A stretch of DNA of 64,000 bases from Cupriavidus sp. P-10 (lineage in GTDB: Bacteria > Pseudomonadota > Gammaproteobacteria > Burkholderiales > Burkholderiaceae): contig NZ_AP025170.1 of the NCBI RefSeq assembly GCF_003402535.2, positions 1,240,001-1,304,000 of the forward strand. The letters run 5' to 3'. The notes beneath the pieces were generated by a model. That model did not search any database. It was not told the DNA's origin and was given only the letters and a program-made list of their open reading frames with translations. This document shows positions 1 to 9,986 of the stretch, in pieces. Every line of letters starts with the position of its first letter. Within the stretch, counting starts at the first letter, position 1. Position numbers and translations under genes: made by a program.

Positions 1-28
1 GTTGGTTCGAGTCCAATCGAGCCTACCA
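1..28 (+). tRNA. tRNA 3' part, probably tRNA-Val (partial)
   Basis: The window opens inside a tRNA. The 5-bp T stem (GTTGG with CCAAT around TTCGAGT), the 3' acceptor strand CGAGCCT, discriminator A and an encoded CCA end at base 28 are visible. The anticodon lies outside the window. The acceptor sequence fits the tRNA-Val that I recall next to thrS in related Burkholderiales, but the amino acid identity is inference. Confidence 0.8.
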
Positions 29-185
29 ACGAATTGCAGTAACAACGAAGTGCAGCAAATCCGATTCAACCTGACATGGAACGGAAAGGCATCATGTTCA
101 TGACACCGCGAACTACTACCGCTGGCAAGCGACAGTAGTCGAGGTGCGCCTTCCGACCCGGTTGAAGCGGGTTTGACAAAGAGAA

Positions 186-210
186 ACGCGGCCTTGGCCG
201 CGTTTTTTTT
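186..210 (+). terminator. Rho-independent terminator after the tRNA
   Basis: An 8-bp perfect stem (ACGCGGCC with GGCCGCGT, 2-nt loop) is followed by a run of eight T. It ends the upstream tRNA transcript. The rest of 29-396 holds a second weak GC hairpin near 156-176 and otherwise only the untranslated leader of thrS; I see no gene there. Confidence 0.85.
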
Positions 211-396
211 CGTCTGTCGCCTGCCAGCAGCCTGATAAGCTGCCGCTCGCGCGCGTTGGCGTGCATGCGCAGTGTGCAGCAATAAACAATCGAACAATCG
301 CCGGGCCGTGCAGCCGCGGACCGGTGCCCGCAAGATGCAGTTTGATCCGCCTGGCCGAGGCGCTACGCGCCGCCGGCGGAATCCTGGAGAGTCCAA

Positions 397-2304
397 ATGA
401 TCGCAATCACGCTGCCGGATGGGTCCCGCCGCGAGTTTCCGGGCCCGGTGACGGTTGCCGAAGTGGCGCAGAGCATCGGCTCGGGCCTGGCCAAGGCCGC
501 GCTGGCCGGCAAGGTCGACGGCAAGCTGGTCGACACGAGCTACAAGATCGAAGACGACGCCCAGCTGGCCATCGTCACGGACAAGGACGCCGACGGCGTC
601 GATGTGATCCGTCACTCCACGGCGCACTTGCTGGCCTATGCCGTCAAGGAACTGTATCCGGAAGCGCAGGTGACGATCGGGCCGGTGATCGAGAACGGCT
701 TCTACTACGACTTCGCCTACAAGCGCCCCTTCACGCCCGAAGACCTCGCCGCCATCGAAAAGAAGATGACGGAACTCTCCCGCAAGGACGAGAAGGTCGT
801 GCGCGAAGTGTGGAACCGCGACGAAGCCGTGGCGCTGTTCGAGTCGATGGGCGAGAAGTACAAGGCCGAGATCATCGCCTCGATCCCGGCCGACCAGGAA
901 ATCGGGCTGTACCGCGAAGGCAAGTTCGTCGACCTGTGCCGCGGCCCGCACGTGCCGTCGACGGGCAAGCTCAAGGTCTTCAAGCTGATGAAGGTGGCCG
1001 GCGCCTACTGGCGCGGCGACGCCAACAACGAGATGCTCCAGCGCATCTACGGCACGGCCTGGGCCAGGAAGGAAGACCAGGAAGCCTACCTGCACATGCT
1101 GGAAGAGGCCGAGAAGCGCGACCACCGCAAGCTGGGCAAGACGCTCGACCTGTTCCACCTGCAGGAAGAGGCGCCCGGCATGGTGTTCTGGCATCCGAAG
1201 GGCTGGCAGGTGTGGCAGGCCGTCGAGCAGTACATGCGCGGCCGCCTGGGCAACGCCGGCTACGACGAGGTGCGCACGCCACAGGTGATGGACCGTTCGC
1301 TCTGGGAAAAGTCCGGCCACTGGCAGAACTACAAAGAGAACATGTTCGTCACGGAGTCGGAGAAGCGCGACTACGCGATCAAGCCGATGAACTGCCCGGG
1401 CCACGTGCAGATCTTCAACCACGGCCTGCGCTCTTACCGCGACCTGCCGCTGCGCCTGGCCGAGTTCGGCGCCTGCCACCGCAATGAGCCTTCGGGCGCG
1501 CTGCACGGCCTGATGCGCGTGCGCGGCTTTGTGCAGGACGATGCCCACATCTTCTGCACGGAAGAGCAGATCGTGGCCGAAGCCAAGGCCTTCAACGAGC
1601 TGGCGTTCTCGGTCTACGACGACTTCGGCTTCAAGAACGTTTCGGTGAAGCTGTCGCTGCGCCCCGAACAGCGCGCCGGCTCGGACGAGGTCTGGGACCA
1701 CGCCGAGGAAGGCCTGCGCCTGGCGCTGCGCGCGTGCGGCGTGGAGTGGGAAGAGCTGCCGGGCGAGGGTGCGTTCTATGGCCCGAAGGTGGAATACCAC
1801 ATCAAGGACGCGATCGGCCGTTCGTGGCAATGCGGCACGCTGCAGCTTGACCTGGTGCTGCCGGAGCGCCTGGGGGCCGAATACGTCTCCGAGGACAACT
1901 CGCGCAAGCGCCCGGTCATGCTTCACCGCGCCATCCTGGGCTCTTTCGAGCGCTTCCTGGGCATCCTGCTGGAAAACCACGCCGGCGCGCTGCCCGCCTG
2001 GCTGGCCCCGGATCAGGTCGTGGTCATGAATATTGCGGATTCGCAGGCAGAATACGCCGAAAACGTCGTGCAATTGCTGCAAAAACAAGGGTTTAGGGCC
2101 AAGGCCGATTTGCGCAACGAGAAAATTACGTATAAAATCCGCGAGCATTCCCTTCAGAAGGTTCCTTACCTGCTAGTGGTAGGCGACAAGGAGCGGGATG
2201 CCAGTCAAGTGGCCGTGCGTGCCCGTGGCAACGTGGATCTGGGTGTGATGCCCGTCTCCGCGTTTGTTGAGCGTCTGCAACACGACGTCGCCAGCAAAGC
2301 CTGA
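397..2304 (+). CDS. thrS: threonyl-tRNA synthetase
   Basis: Charges tRNA-Thr with threonine in the cytosol. The 635-residue product has the full bacterial layout: TGS domain (1-61), editing domain with HxxxH (H73, H77) and the distal C181/H185 pair, class II catalytic core from about 245, and C-terminal anticodon-binding domain. Zinc ligands C333, H384 and H510 sit one residue from the E. coli numbering. The ATG at 397 has CTGGAGAG upstream and gives family-normal length. It heads a translation gene cluster continuing with infC 46 bp downstream. No E. coli-like translational operator was recognised in the leader. Confidence 0.98.
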   Translation: MIAITLPDGSRREFPGPVTVAEVAQSIGSGLAKAALAGKVDGKLVDTSYKIEDDAQLAIVTDKDADGVDVIRHSTAHLLAYAVKELYPEAQVTIGPVIENGFYYDFAYKRPFTPEDLAAIEKKMTELSRKDEKVVREVWNRDEAVALFESMGEKYKAEIIASIPADQEIGLYREGKFVDLCRGPHVPSTGKLKVFKLMKVAGAYWRGDANNEMLQRIYGTAWARKEDQEAYLHMLEEAEKRDHRKLGKTLDLFHLQEEAPGMVFWHPKGWQVWQAVEQYMRGRLGNAGYDEVRTPQVMDRSLWEKSGHWQNYKENMFVTESEKRDYAIKPMNCPGHVQIFNHGLRSYRDLPLRLAEFGACHRNEPSGALHGLMRVRGFVQDDAHIFCTEEQIVAEAKAFNELAFSVYDDFGFKNVSVKLSLRPEQRAGSDEVWDHAEEGLRLALRACGVEWEELPGEGAFYGPKVEYHIKDAIGRSWQCGTLQLDLVLPERLGAEYVSEDNSRKRPVMLHRAILGSFERFLGILLENHAGALPAWLAPDQVVVMNIADSQAEYAENVVQLLQKQGFRAKADLRNEKITYKIREHSLQKVPYLLVVGDKERDASQVAVRARGNVDLGVMPVSAFVERLQHDVASKA

Positions 2305-2350
2305 TGGGTGGTGAGCACGGCTTGTTTTTTTCTTCTTGAGGTAACGCAAC

Positions 2351-2872
2351 ATCGCTACGGACAAAGGTCATCGCATCAACCGGGAAATCAGCGCGCCTGA
2401 GCTGCGCCTGGTAGGGGTTGATAACGAGCAGCTCGGCATCGTCAAGTTCATGGACGCTCTGCGGCTGGCTGAGGACAAGGACTTGGACCTGGTGGAGATC
2501 GCCCCGAATGCGACTCCTCCCGTCGCCCGGATCATGGATTACGGGAAGTTCAAGTACGAGGAAGCCAAGCGCGCCCACGAGGCCAAGCTGAAGCAGAAAA
2601 TCATCCAGGTCAAGGAAGTCAAGTTCCGGCCGGGTACGGATGATGGCGACTACAACGTCAAGCTGCGCAACCTGAAGCGCTTCCTGGAAGATGGCGACAA
2701 GACCAAGATCACGCTGCGGTTCCGTGGTCGCGAGATGGCGCACCAGGAAATCGGCGCGCGCATGCTCGAACGCCTGAAGGCGGACCTGGAAGAAATCGGC
2801 CAGGTCGAGCAGATGCCGAAGATGGAAGGGCGCCAGATGGTGATGGTGCTCGCTCCCAAGAAGAAGAAGTAA
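2351..2872 (+). CDS. infC: translation initiation factor IF-3 (ATC start codon)
   Basis: IF-3 binds the 30S subunit, checks the initiator tRNA and keeps subunits apart. Family conservation reads through upstream of the first ATG (2450): in-frame residues [12 protein letters not shown] and onward match the IF-3 N-terminus. The frame therefore starts at the ATC at 2351, 8 nt after GAGGT (2338-2342), giving 173 residues. Rare AUU/AUC starts are the known basis of IF-3 autoregulation. The C-terminal domain carries [11 protein letters not shown] and ends in KKKK. The N-domain and linker are intact. It is co-directional with rpmI and rplT. Confidence 0.95.
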   Translation: MATDKGHRINREISAPELRLVGVDNEQLGIVKFMDALRLAEDKDLDLVEIAPNATPPVARIMDYGKFKYEEAKRAHEAKLKQKIIQVKEVKFRPGTDDGDYNVKLRNLKRFLEDGDKTKITLRFRGREMAHQEIGARMLERLKADLEEIGQVEQMPKMEGRQMVMVLAPKKKK

Positions 2873-2890
2873 TTCTTGCACGGTGCAGAG

Positions 2891-2914
2891 GCCGGGATGC
2901 CAGTGCATCCCGGC
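2891..2914 (+). other. 10-bp perfect hairpin between infC and rpmI
   Basis: GCCGGGATGC and GCATCCCGGC are perfect complements around a CAGT loop, 19 nt after the infC stop. No U-run follows, so it is not a standard terminator. It may be an RNA processing site or part of the L20-type control of rpmI-rplT translation; its role is inference. Confidence 0.6.
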
Positions 2915-3040
2915 GTTGCTTCGTGCGGAAGTCGCGCGTGCCCTGCAAGGGGCGTCGTGCAACAACAAGTGGATGCGGGTCTTGCAAGCGTCGGCGTGAG
3001 CCGTCCACCTGCATGCATGTCATATGAGCTGGAGTTTTTC

Positions 3041-3238
3041 ATGCCGAAGATGAAGACGAAGAAAAGCGCTTCCAAGCGCTTTACTGCCCGTCCGAACGGT
3101 TCGTTCAAGCGTGGCCAGGCCTTCAAGCGTCACATCCTGACCAAGAAGACCACCAAGAACAAGCGTCAACTGCGCGGCACTCAGGACGTCCATGAGACGA
3201 ACCTGAAGTCGGTGCGCGCGATGATGCCTTACGCATAA
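3041..3238 (+). CDS. rpmI: 50S ribosomal protein L35
   Basis: A 65-residue, very basic protein (starts [14 protein letters not shown]) of full L35 length. The ATG at 3041 follows CTGGAG at 3029-3034, which overrides the longer open frame that starts at 2876. It lies between infC and rplT, the conserved infC operon order, 28 bp before rplT. Translation in this operon is classically repressed by free L20; the strong hairpin upstream could belong to that control. Confidence 0.97.
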   Translation: MPKMKTKKSASKRFTARPNGSFKRGQAFKRHILTKKTTKNKRQLRGTQDVHETNLKSVRAMMPYA

Positions 3239-3266
3239 CCCCTGACGATAACGAAAGGAGAATTAC

Positions 3267-3623
3267 ATGCCTCGAGTAAAGCGTGGGGTCACTGCACGGG
3301 CCCGTCACAAGAAAGTCATCGATGCTGCCAAGGGTTACCGCGGCCGTCGCAATAATGTCTATCGCATCGCCAAGCAGGCGGTCATGCGTGCTGGCCAGTA
3401 CGCGTACCGCGATCGCCGCAACAAGAAGCGCGTGTTCCGCGCTCTGTGGATTGCGCGTATCAATGCCGCGACGCGTGAGCATGGCATGACCTACAGCGTG
3501 TTCATGAACGGCCTGAAGAAGGCCTCGATTGAGCTGGACCGCAAGGTGCTGTCGGACATGGCTATTCACGACAAGCCTGCCTTTGCCGCCATCGTCAACC
3601 AGGTGAAAGCCACCGTTGCCTGA
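3267..3623 (+). CDS. rplT: 50S ribosomal protein L20
   Basis: A 118-residue L20 ([16 protein letters not shown]), a 23S rRNA-binding assembly protein of the large subunit and, in well-studied relatives, the feedback repressor of its own operon. The start is set by AAAGGAG 8 nt upstream. It is the last gene of the infC-rpmI-rplT unit and is followed by a strong terminator at 3702. Confidence 0.98.
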
Positions 3624-3701
3624 TGCCGGCTGCGGTAGCGCATAAGCGCTGCCGGGCAAGCACCGACCGCAAGGTCGACCGCTGACCGCAAGGTCTGCTG
3701 A

Positions 3702-3730
3702 AACGGGGCTCCTCACCGAGCCCCGTTTTT
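3702..3730 (+). terminator. terminator after rplT
   Basis: The 10-bp stem AACGGGGCTC/GAGCCCCGTT with a 6-nt loop is followed by five T. It separates the infC operon from pheST. The 145 bp up to pheS include a TTGACA hexamer at 3829-3834, but no convincing -10 was found. Confidence 0.9.
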
Positions 3731-3874
3731 ATTTGCGTTTCCGCATACCGTTTTGTGCTTGTTATCGGGACGGCATCCGGAAACGCATACCGCACGTAGT
3801 GCCAACCCACGTCGAGCCGGCTTTGTTTTTTTGACATTGTTCCGCCGACGTCAGAACACTCCACGACCGCCGCC

Positions 3875-4906
3875 ATGTCTCAGGATCTGGACCAAATCGT
3901 CGCTGACGCCCAGGCCGCTTTCGCCGCCGCCAATGACAACGCCACGCTGGAAAACGAAAAGGCCCGCTTCCTGGGCAAGACCGGCGCGCTGACCGAACTG
4001 CTCAAGGGCCTCGGCAAGCTCGACCCGGAGACCCGCAAGAGCGAGGGCGCGCGTATCAACCAGGTCAAGCAGCAGGTGGAAGCCGCGCTGCAGGCGCGAC
4101 GCCAGGCGCTGGCCGATGCGCTGATGAATGCGCGCCTGGCCGCCGAAGCCATCGACGTCACGCTGCCCGGCCGTGCGGTTGCCGGAGGCAGCCTGCATCC
4201 GGTGATGCGCACGTGGGAGCGTGTCGAGCAGATCTTTGGCTCGATCGGCTTCGACGTGGCCGACGGCCCCGAGATCGAAACCGACTGGATGAACTTCACT
4301 GCGCTGAACAACCCGGACAACCATCCGGCACGTTCGATGCAGGATACGTTCTACGTCGATGGCCGCGACAGCGACGACAAACTCCTGCTGCTGCGCACGC
4401 ACACCAGCCCGATGCAGGTCCGCTACGCCAAGATGCATGTGGAGAAGTACGCCGGCAAGCCGATGCCGCCGATCAAGGTGATCTGCCCGGGCCGTACCTA
4501 CCGCGTCGACAGCGATGCCACCCACTCGCCGATGTTCAACCAGGTCGAAGGCCTGTGGATCGGTGAGGACGTCAGCTTTGCCGACCTGAAGGGCGCGTAC
4601 ACCGACTTCCTGCGCAAGTTCTTCGAGCGCGACGACATCCAGGTGCGCTTCCGTCCGTCGTACTTCCCGTTCACCGAGCCGTCTGCCGAAATCGACATGG
4701 CCTTCGGCAATGGGAAATGGCTGGAAATTTCCGGTTCGGGCCAGGTGCACCCGAACGTGCTGCGCAACATGGGCCTCGATCCCGAGCGCTATATCGGTTT
4801 CGCGTTCGGCTCCGGCCTGGAGCGCCTGACCATGCTGCGCTATGGCATCAACGACCTGCGCCTGTTCTTCGAGGGCGACGTGCGCTTCCTGCGCCAGTTC
4901 GCCTGA
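3875..4906 (+). CDS. pheS: phenylalanyl-tRNA synthetase alpha subunit
   Basis: Catalytic alpha subunit of the alpha2-beta2 enzyme that loads tRNA-Phe. The 343 residues comprise an N-terminal coiled-coil arm (about 1-90) and a class II core. Motif 2 is around [14 protein letters not shown], and motif 3 is [13 protein letters not shown] close to the C-terminus. Length is normal. It is followed 60 bp later by pheT, its obligate partner, with no terminator between them. Confidence 0.98.
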   Translation: MSQDLDQIVADAQAAFAAANDNATLENEKARFLGKTGALTELLKGLGKLDPETRKSEGARINQVKQQVEAALQARRQALADALMNARLAAEAIDVTLPGRAVAGGSLHPVMRTWERVEQIFGSIGFDVADGPEIETDWMNFTALNNPDNHPARSMQDTFYVDGRDSDDKLLLLRTHTSPMQVRYAKMHVEKYAGKPMPPIKVICPGRTYRVDSDATHSPMFNQVEGLWIGEDVSFADLKGAYTDFLRKFFERDDIQVRFRPSYFPFTEPSAEIDMAFGNGKWLEISGSGQVHPNVLRNMGLDPERYIGFAFGSGLERLTMLRYGINDLRLFFEGDVRFLRQFA

Positions 4907-4966
4907 TAAGGCGCGCCGTCAAACTCGTCACCGACTACACAGAATACTTACCGGATCAGAAGCGCC

Positions 4967-7414
4967 ATGCAATTCTCGGAATCCTGGCTTCGCACCTTCG
5001 CCAACCCTGAAAAGATTTCCACCGACGCGCTGTCGCACAGCCTGACCATGGCCGGGCTCGAAGTGGAAGAGGTGGGCCCGGTCGCGCCGCCGTTCGACAA
5101 GGTGGTGGTCGCGCACGTGCTGTCGACCGAGCGCCATCCCAACGCCGACCGCCTCAACGTGTGCCAGGTCGATGCCGGCACCGGCGAGACCCTGCAGATC
5201 GTTTGCGGTGCGCCCAACGTCAAGCCCGGCATCAAGGTGCCGTGCGCGCTGGTCGGCGCGGTGCTGCCGCCGGCAGAGGACGGCGGCAACCCGTTCGAGA
5301 TCAAGGTCGGCAAGCTGCGTGGCGTGGACAGCTACGGCATGCTGTGCTCGGCGCGCGAACTGAAACTGTCCGAAGACCACGGCGGCCTGATGGTGCTGCC
5401 GGAAGACGCGGTGGTCGGCCAGAACATCCGCGAACACCTGAACCTGGACGACCAGGTCTTCGTCATCAAGCTGACGCCGAACAAGGCCGACTGCCTGTCG
5501 ATCCATGGCGTGGCGCGCGAGGTGTCGGCGCTGACCGGTGCCGCGCTGAACCTGCCTGACATGTCGCCGGTGCCGGTGACGCTCCAGGACAAGCTGCCGG
5601 TCAAGGTGTCGGCGCCCGACCTGTGCGGTCGCTTCTCCGGCCGTATTATCCGCGGCGTCAACGCACGTGCCGCCACGCCGCAGTGGATGGTGCAGCGCCT
5701 GGAGCGCTCGGGGCAGCGCAGCGTGTCCGCGCTGGTCGATATCTCGAACTACGTGATGCTGGAACTGGGCCGTCCGTCGCACGTGTTCGACCTGCACAAG
5801 ATCCACGGCGGCCTCGACGTGCGCTGGGGCCGCAAGGGCGAGCAGATCAAGCTGCTGAACGGCAACACCATCGAGGTCGACGACCAGGTCGGCGTAATCG
5901 CTGACGACAAGGAAATCGAGAGCCTGGCCGGCATCATGGGCGGCGACAGCACTGCCGTCACGCTGGACACCACCGACATCTACCTCGAAGCCGCATTCTG
6001 GTGGCCGGCCGCGATCCAGGGCCGCAGCCGCCGCTACAACTTCTCGACCGACGCCGGACATCGCTTCGAACGCGGCGTGGACTACGCCACCACTGTCGAG
6101 CATATCGAGCGCATCACCGCGCTCATCCTCGAGATCTGCGGCGGCCAGGCCGGTCCGGTGGATGACCACGTGGTCAACCTGCCGGTGCGCAAGCCGGTCA
6201 GCCTGCGCGTGGCGCGCGCCGAGCGCGTGCTCGGCATCGAGCTGTCGCCGGCAGTGATCGCCGACGTGTTCCAGCGCCTGCAGTTGCCGTTCACGCGCTC
6301 GCAAGGCGCCGAAGGCGAAGTTTTCGAAGTCACGCCGCCGAGCTACCGTTTCGACATCGAGATCGAGGAAGACCTGATCGAGGAAGTCGCGCGTATCTAC
6401 GGCTTCGAGCGCATCCCGGCGCGTCCGCCAGTCGCCGAAAGCGAAATGCGCCCGACCAACGAGGCTCGCCGCTCGACGCATGTGGTGCGCCACGCGCTGG
6501 CTGCGCGCGACTACCAGGAAGTCATCAACTTCGCCTTCGTCGAAGAGAAGTGGGAACGCGACTTCGCTGCCAACGACAAGCCGATCCGGCTGCTGAACCC
6601 GATCGCCAGCCAGCTGGCCGTGATGCGTTCGTCGCTGGTCGGCGGCCTGGTCGAAAAGGTGCGCTACAACCTGAACCGCAAGGCCGCGCGCGTGCGCCTG
6701 TTCGAGGTGGGCCGCGTGTTCCATCGCGACGAGAACGTGAAGGACGGCGGCCTGACGGTGGCCGGTTACCACCAGCCGATGATGGCCGCGGGCATCGCCT
6801 ACGGCCCGGCGTTTGAAGAGCAGTGGGGCATCGCCACGCGCAATGTCGACTTCTTCGATGTGAAGGGCGATGTCGAAGCACTGTTCCATCCGCGCGTGCC
6901 GCGCTTCGAGCCGGTGTCACACCCGGCGCTGCATCCTGGCCGCGCCGCGCGCGTGCTGGTCGATGGCAAGCCGGTTGGCGTCGTCGGCGAGCTGCATCCG
7001 CGCTGGCTGCAGGAATACGAACTGCAGCACGCACCGGTGCTGTTCGAACTGCAGCTCGACGCGCTGCGCGAGACCGGCCTGCCCGCGTACACCGAGGTCT
7101 CCAAGTTCCCCGCTGCCGTGCGCGACCTGGCGGTGGTGGTGAAGCAATCGGTACGCGTGCAGGACATGCTCGACGCCATGCGCGCGGCGCTGGAAAAGCA
7201 GGGCTATGGCCGCTTCTGCCAGGGCCTGGTGCTGTTCGACGAGTTCCGTCCCAAGGCCGCTTCGGCCGCCATTGGCGCGGACGAGAAAAGCCTTGCGTTC
7301 CGGGTGACCTTGCAAGATACTGGGTCGACCCTCCAGGACGAAACCGTCGACAGCGCAGTGCGCTGCATGGTCGACGCGCTGACAGAGGCCTTCCAGGCCC
7401 GGCTGCGCGGCTAG
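4967..7414 (+). CDS. pheT: phenylalanyl-tRNA synthetase beta subunit
   Basis: Beta subunit of PheRS, 815 residues. An OB-fold tRNA-binding domain (about 40-150) follows the N-terminal [10 protein letters not shown] signature. After it come the B3/B4 editing module, the B5 domain, the pseudo-synthetase core, and a C-terminal anticodon-binding (FDX-ACB) domain ending near [10 protein letters not shown]. Full length, no disruption. Together with ihfA downstream it repeats the pheS-pheT-ihfA order known in many proteobacteria. Confidence 0.98.
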   Translation: MQFSESWLRTFANPEKISTDALSHSLTMAGLEVEEVGPVAPPFDKVVVAHVLSTERHPNADRLNVCQVDAGTGETLQIVCGAPNVKPGIKVPCALVGAVLPPAEDGGNPFEIKVGKLRGVDSYGMLCSARELKLSEDHGGLMVLPEDAVVGQNIREHLNLDDQVFVIKLTPNKADCLSIHGVAREVSALTGAALNLPDMSPVPVTLQDKLPVKVSAPDLCGRFSGRIIRGVNARAATPQWMVQRLERSGQRSVSALVDISNYVMLELGRPSHVFDLHKIHGGLDVRWGRKGEQIKLLNGNTIEVDDQVGVIADDKEIESLAGIMGGDSTAVTLDTTDIYLEAAFWWPAAIQGRSRRYNFSTDAGHRFERGVDYATTVEHIERITALILEICGGQAGPVDDHVVNLPVRKPVSLRVARAERVLGIELSPAVIADVFQRLQLPFTRSQGAEGEVFEVTPPSYRFDIEIEEDLIEEVARIYGFERIPARPPVAESEMRPTNEARRSTHVVRHALAARDYQEVINFAFVEEKWERDFAANDKPIRLLNPIASQLAVMRSSLVGGLVEKVRYNLNRKAARVRLFEVGRVFHRDENVKDGGLTVAGYHQPMMAAGIAYGPAFEEQWGIATRNVDFFDVKGDVEALFHPRVPRFEPVSHPALHPGRAARVLVDGKPVGVVGELHPRWLQEYELQHAPVLFELQLDALRETGLPAYTEVSKFPAAVRDLAVVVKQSVRVQDMLDAMRAALEKQGYGRFCQGLVLFDEFRPKAASAAIGADEKSLAFRVTLQDTGSTLQDETVDSAVRCMVDALTEAFQARLRG

Positions 7415-7504
7415 ACCGACATCACCAGCGACGGCTTTACGATAAACAAGGGCGCCCGAGCCTGGCCTCGGGCGGATCGCCAGACAGACACTTGAGCGAT
7501 CGAC

Positions 7505-7915
7505 ATGAATGATCGAGACGCGAATTCCATGACCGCTGCAGCACTGGGTGACATGAGCGACCGGCAGGCTTCCACCCTTGACGACGCGACGCCGGATACC
7601 CGCGCGCCCGAAGTTCCTACGCTGACCAAGGCCGAACTTGCCGAGATGCTGTTCGACCAGGTCGGCCTGAACAAGCGCGAATCCAAGGACATGGTCGAAG
7701 CCTTCTTCGACGTCATCCGCGAAGCGCTGGAGCACGGCGACAGCGTCAAGCTGTCCGGCTTCGGCAACTTCCAGTTGCGCGACAAGCCGCAGCGGCCCGG
7801 GCGCAATCCCAAGACCGGTGAAGTGATTCCGATCACCGCGCGCAGGGTCGTGACGTTCCACGCCAGCCAGAAGCTCAAGGGCCTGGTGGAAGAACGCGCG
7901 GACATCGCCGGCTGA
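7505..7915 (+). CDS. ihfA: integration host factor alpha subunit
   Basis: DNA-bending HU/IHF-family protein that pairs with IhfB. The core (about 38-136) shows [11 protein letters not shown], the FGNF turn and the beta-arm [12 protein letters not shown] with the intercalating proline. At 136 residues it is about 37 longer than E. coli IhfA because of an acidic, apparently unstructured N-terminal tail. Internal ATG codons at 7532 and 7553 could give shorter forms, so the true start is uncertain. It follows pheT by 90 bp and precedes a MerR-like gene. Confidence 0.95.
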   Translation: MNDRDANSMTAAALGDMSDRQASTLDDATPDTRAPEVPTLTKAELAEMLFDQVGLNKRESKDMVEAFFDVIREALEHGDSVKLSGFGNFQLRDKPQRPGRNPKTGEVIPITARRVVTFHASQKLKGLVEERADIAG

Positions 7916-8040
7916 CGCGTCACCGCCTCACCCGAAAGGCGGATTGCTTCGGCAGGCCTGCATCGGTATCCTTCTGGGCGCGCAAAACCTTGCGCGCCAA
8001 CCTCATGGCCGGCATGGCCTGACGCTCGTCTACACACCGC

Positions 8041-8463
8041 ATGTCGGACAAATCCAGCGAACGCATCGCCTTGCCGCCGATCCCGGCCAAGCGCTACTTC
8101 ACCATCGGTGAGGTGAGCGAGCTTTGCGCCGTCAAGCCGCATGTCCTGCGCTACTGGGAGCAGGAGTTCACGCAGCTCAAGCCGGTCAAGCGCCGCGGCA
8201 ACCGCCGCTACTACCAGCACCATGAAGTGCTGCTGATCCGGCGCATCCGCGAACTGCTGTACGAGCAGGGCTTCACCATCAACGGCGCGCGCAACCGGCT
8301 CGACGAAGGCCGCCATCACACTGCCGCGGCGCCGGAAACCGCCGACGAAAGCCGCGAGGAAAGCCCGGCAGCGCTGTCGATCGATGTGGCCGGTTTGCGC
8401 AATGAACTGGTCGAGGTGCAGCACCTGCTCGCACAACTGCGCGAGATCGCGAAGCAGGGATAA
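8041..8463 (+). CDS. MerR-family transcriptional regulator
   Basis: A 140-residue protein with an N-terminal MerR winged helix-turn-helix (about 18-85: YFTIGEVSELCAVKPHVLRYWEQEF, then RRGNRRYY). A short predicted coiled-coil tail (about 110-140) would be the dimer helix. No cysteine cluster typical of metal sensors is present. It lies directly after ihfA, a position conserved in many proteobacteria, and is probably co-transcribed with it. Its target and effector cannot be read from the sequence. Confidence 0.9.
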   Translation: MSDKSSERIALPPIPAKRYFTIGEVSELCAVKPHVLRYWEQEFTQLKPVKRRGNRRYYQHHEVLLIRRIRELLYEQGFTINGARNRLDEGRHHTAAAPETADESREESPAALSIDVAGLRNELVEVQHLLAQLREIAKQG

Positions 8464-8479
8464 TTTGTGCTTCGGGAGC

Positions 8480-8509
8480 TAGTCATGCACGAAATGCTTC
8501 TGATATAAT
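8480..8509 (+). promoter_or_regulatory. promoter of tRNA-Pro
   Basis: A perfect -10 hexamer TATAAT (8504-8509) lies 10 bp before the mature tRNA 5' end. A weaker -35 (TAGTCA, 8480-8485) sits 18 bp upstream. The placement fits a stable-RNA promoter. Confidence 0.7.
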
Positions 8510-8519
8510 CTTCTTCTTT

Positions 8520-8596
<77 letters not shown>

Positions 8597-8602
8597 GACA
8601 AG

Positions 8603-8635
8603 AAACCCGCTTGGTGAATGCCAGGCGGGTTTTTT
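8603..8635 (+). terminator. terminator of tRNA-Pro
   Basis: AAACCCGC and GCGGGTTT pair, extended by TGG/CCA, and run into six T. From here to 8796 I see no gene or clear signal. Confidence 0.85.
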
Positions 8636-8796
8636 CATTGTGCGTCTTGTTCGCAGCGATGCGATCGTGTGTTGCTTCAGCTTGCATCGCTTGGCCATGC
8701 GGTCCCACGGTGGAAGGCGATGAGGCGTAACGCTTTGATACACCCTCTGACAGCGGCTGTTGTTATGCTCAGCGACTTCATGCGCAGGTCGTTCTC

Positions 8797-9078
8797 ATGG
8801 CACGCACGTTCATTACTCCATTCCTCATCCTCTCCTGCCTGGTCGCCTCACCTGTCACTCACGCAGGCGGCGAGTACAAGGAGAAATTTCGCAGTGGTCC
8901 GTGCAAGATCGAACGCGAGGTCAAGCGCGATGGCGAGTACAAGGAAGAGCGCAAGTGCAAAGGCGGTCCGCGCGGCTATGAGCACAAGGAAAAGTACCGC
9001 GACGGTCCATGCCTGATCGAGCGTAAATGGGACGACGACGGAGAATATGAAGAGAAGGTCGAATGCAAGCGTTCATGA
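8797..9078 (+). CDS. small secreted protein with two internal repeats, unknown function
   Basis: The 93-residue product begins with a signal peptide (MARTFITPFLILSCLVASPVTHA, likely cut after about 23). The mature part is two tandem units of about 33 residues. Each has the order (E)YKEK(F/Y)R.GPC.IER, then a D/R-rich turn, GEY.E, and a second cysteine, so four cysteines occur at equivalent spacing. It is highly charged. This suggests a periplasmic repeat domain with one disulfide per unit. I do not recognise the family. It stands alone after tRNA-Pro. Confidence 0.7.
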   Translation: MARTFITPFLILSCLVASPVTHAGGEYKEKFRSGPCKIEREVKRDGEYKEERKCKGGPRGYEHKEKYRDGPCLIERKWDDDGEYEEKVECKRS

Positions 9079-9188
9079 ACGCGTGACCTGCGCCGTAACC
9101 GGCTCCGCATTGCGCCTATAGTGGATGCTCTGGCTGCGGCCATGGCATGACAGGATGATGGCGTCCTGTCGCAATGACGGAGGACGGG

Positions 9189-9356
9189 ATGTCGGACAAG
9201 GACCATGGGATGGGGATTGCCGGTACCACCTGCATCGCGCTGGCGGTGGCGGGGCTTGCGCTGACCGCGTCGTTGATTCTCGCTTACTATGCGACGCGGT
9301 CGCGCATCGAGGGCTTGTATCTCGGTGGCGGCGGGCAGGAGTCCGCTGGCGAGTAG
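9189..9356 (+). CDS. small single-pass membrane protein, unknown
   Basis: A 55-residue frame with one hydrophobic segment (about residues 10-32: GIAGTTCIALAVAGLALTAS and on) and a short polar tail. The ATG at 9189 is preferred over 9174 because GGAGG lies 5 nt before it. A TATAGT -10-like hexamer is at 9117-9122. No family is recognised; it may be a small membrane accessory protein. Its stop lies 8 bp from the convergent DUF2188 gene. Confidence 0.5.
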   Translation: MSDKDHGMGIAGTTCIALAVAGLALTASLILAYYATRSRIEGLYLGGGGQESAGE

Positions 9357-9363
9357 TCCGGTA

Positions 9364-9588
9364 TTACCCTTTGATATCGGGCGGGTCATTACCGAAGCTG
9401 TTGCGCAGGCGGATCTGACCGTCGCGGCCGTGAATCAGCAGTTCGACGCGCAGTTGCTTCGCTTTCTCCGTGCCCGCAGCGATGGCGTCTTCCTGCGACG
9501 CAAACAGTTGGCGCCCGCCGGCACCGCCTTCGGATTCGATTGCCCAGCCGTGTTCGACGGGAACGACATGGATGTTGTTGCCTGGCAT
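9364..9588 (-). CDS. DUF2188-like small protein
   Basis: The 74-residue product (MPGNNIHVVPVEHGWAIESE, then DAIAAGTEKAKQLRVELLIHGRDGQI) resembles the DUF2188 family: a short beta-rich unit ending in a HGRDGxI motif, of unknown function. A frame open back to 10818 exists, but its upstream part overlaps other genes, so the ATG at 9588 is the start. It is the last of three minus-strand genes behind LexA box 1, 101 bp after the preceding stop. Confidence 0.75.
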   Translation of the reverse strand: MPGNNIHVVPVEHGWAIESEGGAGGRQLFASQEDAIAAGTEKAKQLRVELLIHGRDGQIRLRNSFGNDPPDIKG

Positions 9589-9689
9589 GGCGATCTCCGG
9601 TTGTGTCGATGCAGCCAGTCTCGGCGCGCTCGCGGGGCGCCGGTATCCGTCTTCGTCCGACAGCCATGTGCCGCGCGCAAGACTCCCGG

Positions 9690-9983
9690 TTACGGGGCTG
9701 GCTCGGGCTCGGCGCGGTAGGCGGACCAGTAGTAGTGCGTGTACCGCCCATGGCGCGCCTGCTTCTTTTCGAGGAACAGCCGTACGGTGCCGGCGTGCCC
9801 GGCCTCGAGCAGCACTTCGCGGTGGCCAGGGCCGTCGCGAGTGGCCGGTCCGAGCGTGCCCAGCGCGGCGGCAATGTAGTGGCCGGGGATGCGGCCCAGG
9901 ATGCCGTTGGCCCCGGAAACCGGATAGCTGTCGGGCGCCGCCGCCGGCATGTGGCAACGGGAAGCGAGCTTGTTGTTGCCCAT
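9690..9983 (-). CDS. hypothetical protein in SOS-box operon
   Basis: A 97-residue soluble protein with no recognised family. A central VLLEAGHAGTVRLFLEKKQARHGRYTHYYW stretch (written here as two adjoining parts: VLLEAGHAGTVRLFLEKK and QARHGRYTHYYW) is rich in aromatic and basic residues. Its ATG is 3 nt after the stop of the upstream zinc-ribbon gene (TGACCGATG), so the two are almost certainly co-transcribed and translationally coupled. Its job may depend on that partner. Confidence 0.6.
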   Translation of the reverse strand: MGNNKLASRCHMPAAAPDSYPVSGANGILGRIPGHYIAAALGTLGPATRDGPGHREVLLEAGHAGTVRLFLEKKQARHGRYTHYYWSAYRAEPEPAP

Positions 9984-9986
9984 CGG

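Noticed and set aside
172..177. TTGACA hexamer as a thrS promoter
   Set aside because: It lies inside the terminator region of the upstream tRNA and has no -10 at 16-18 bp.
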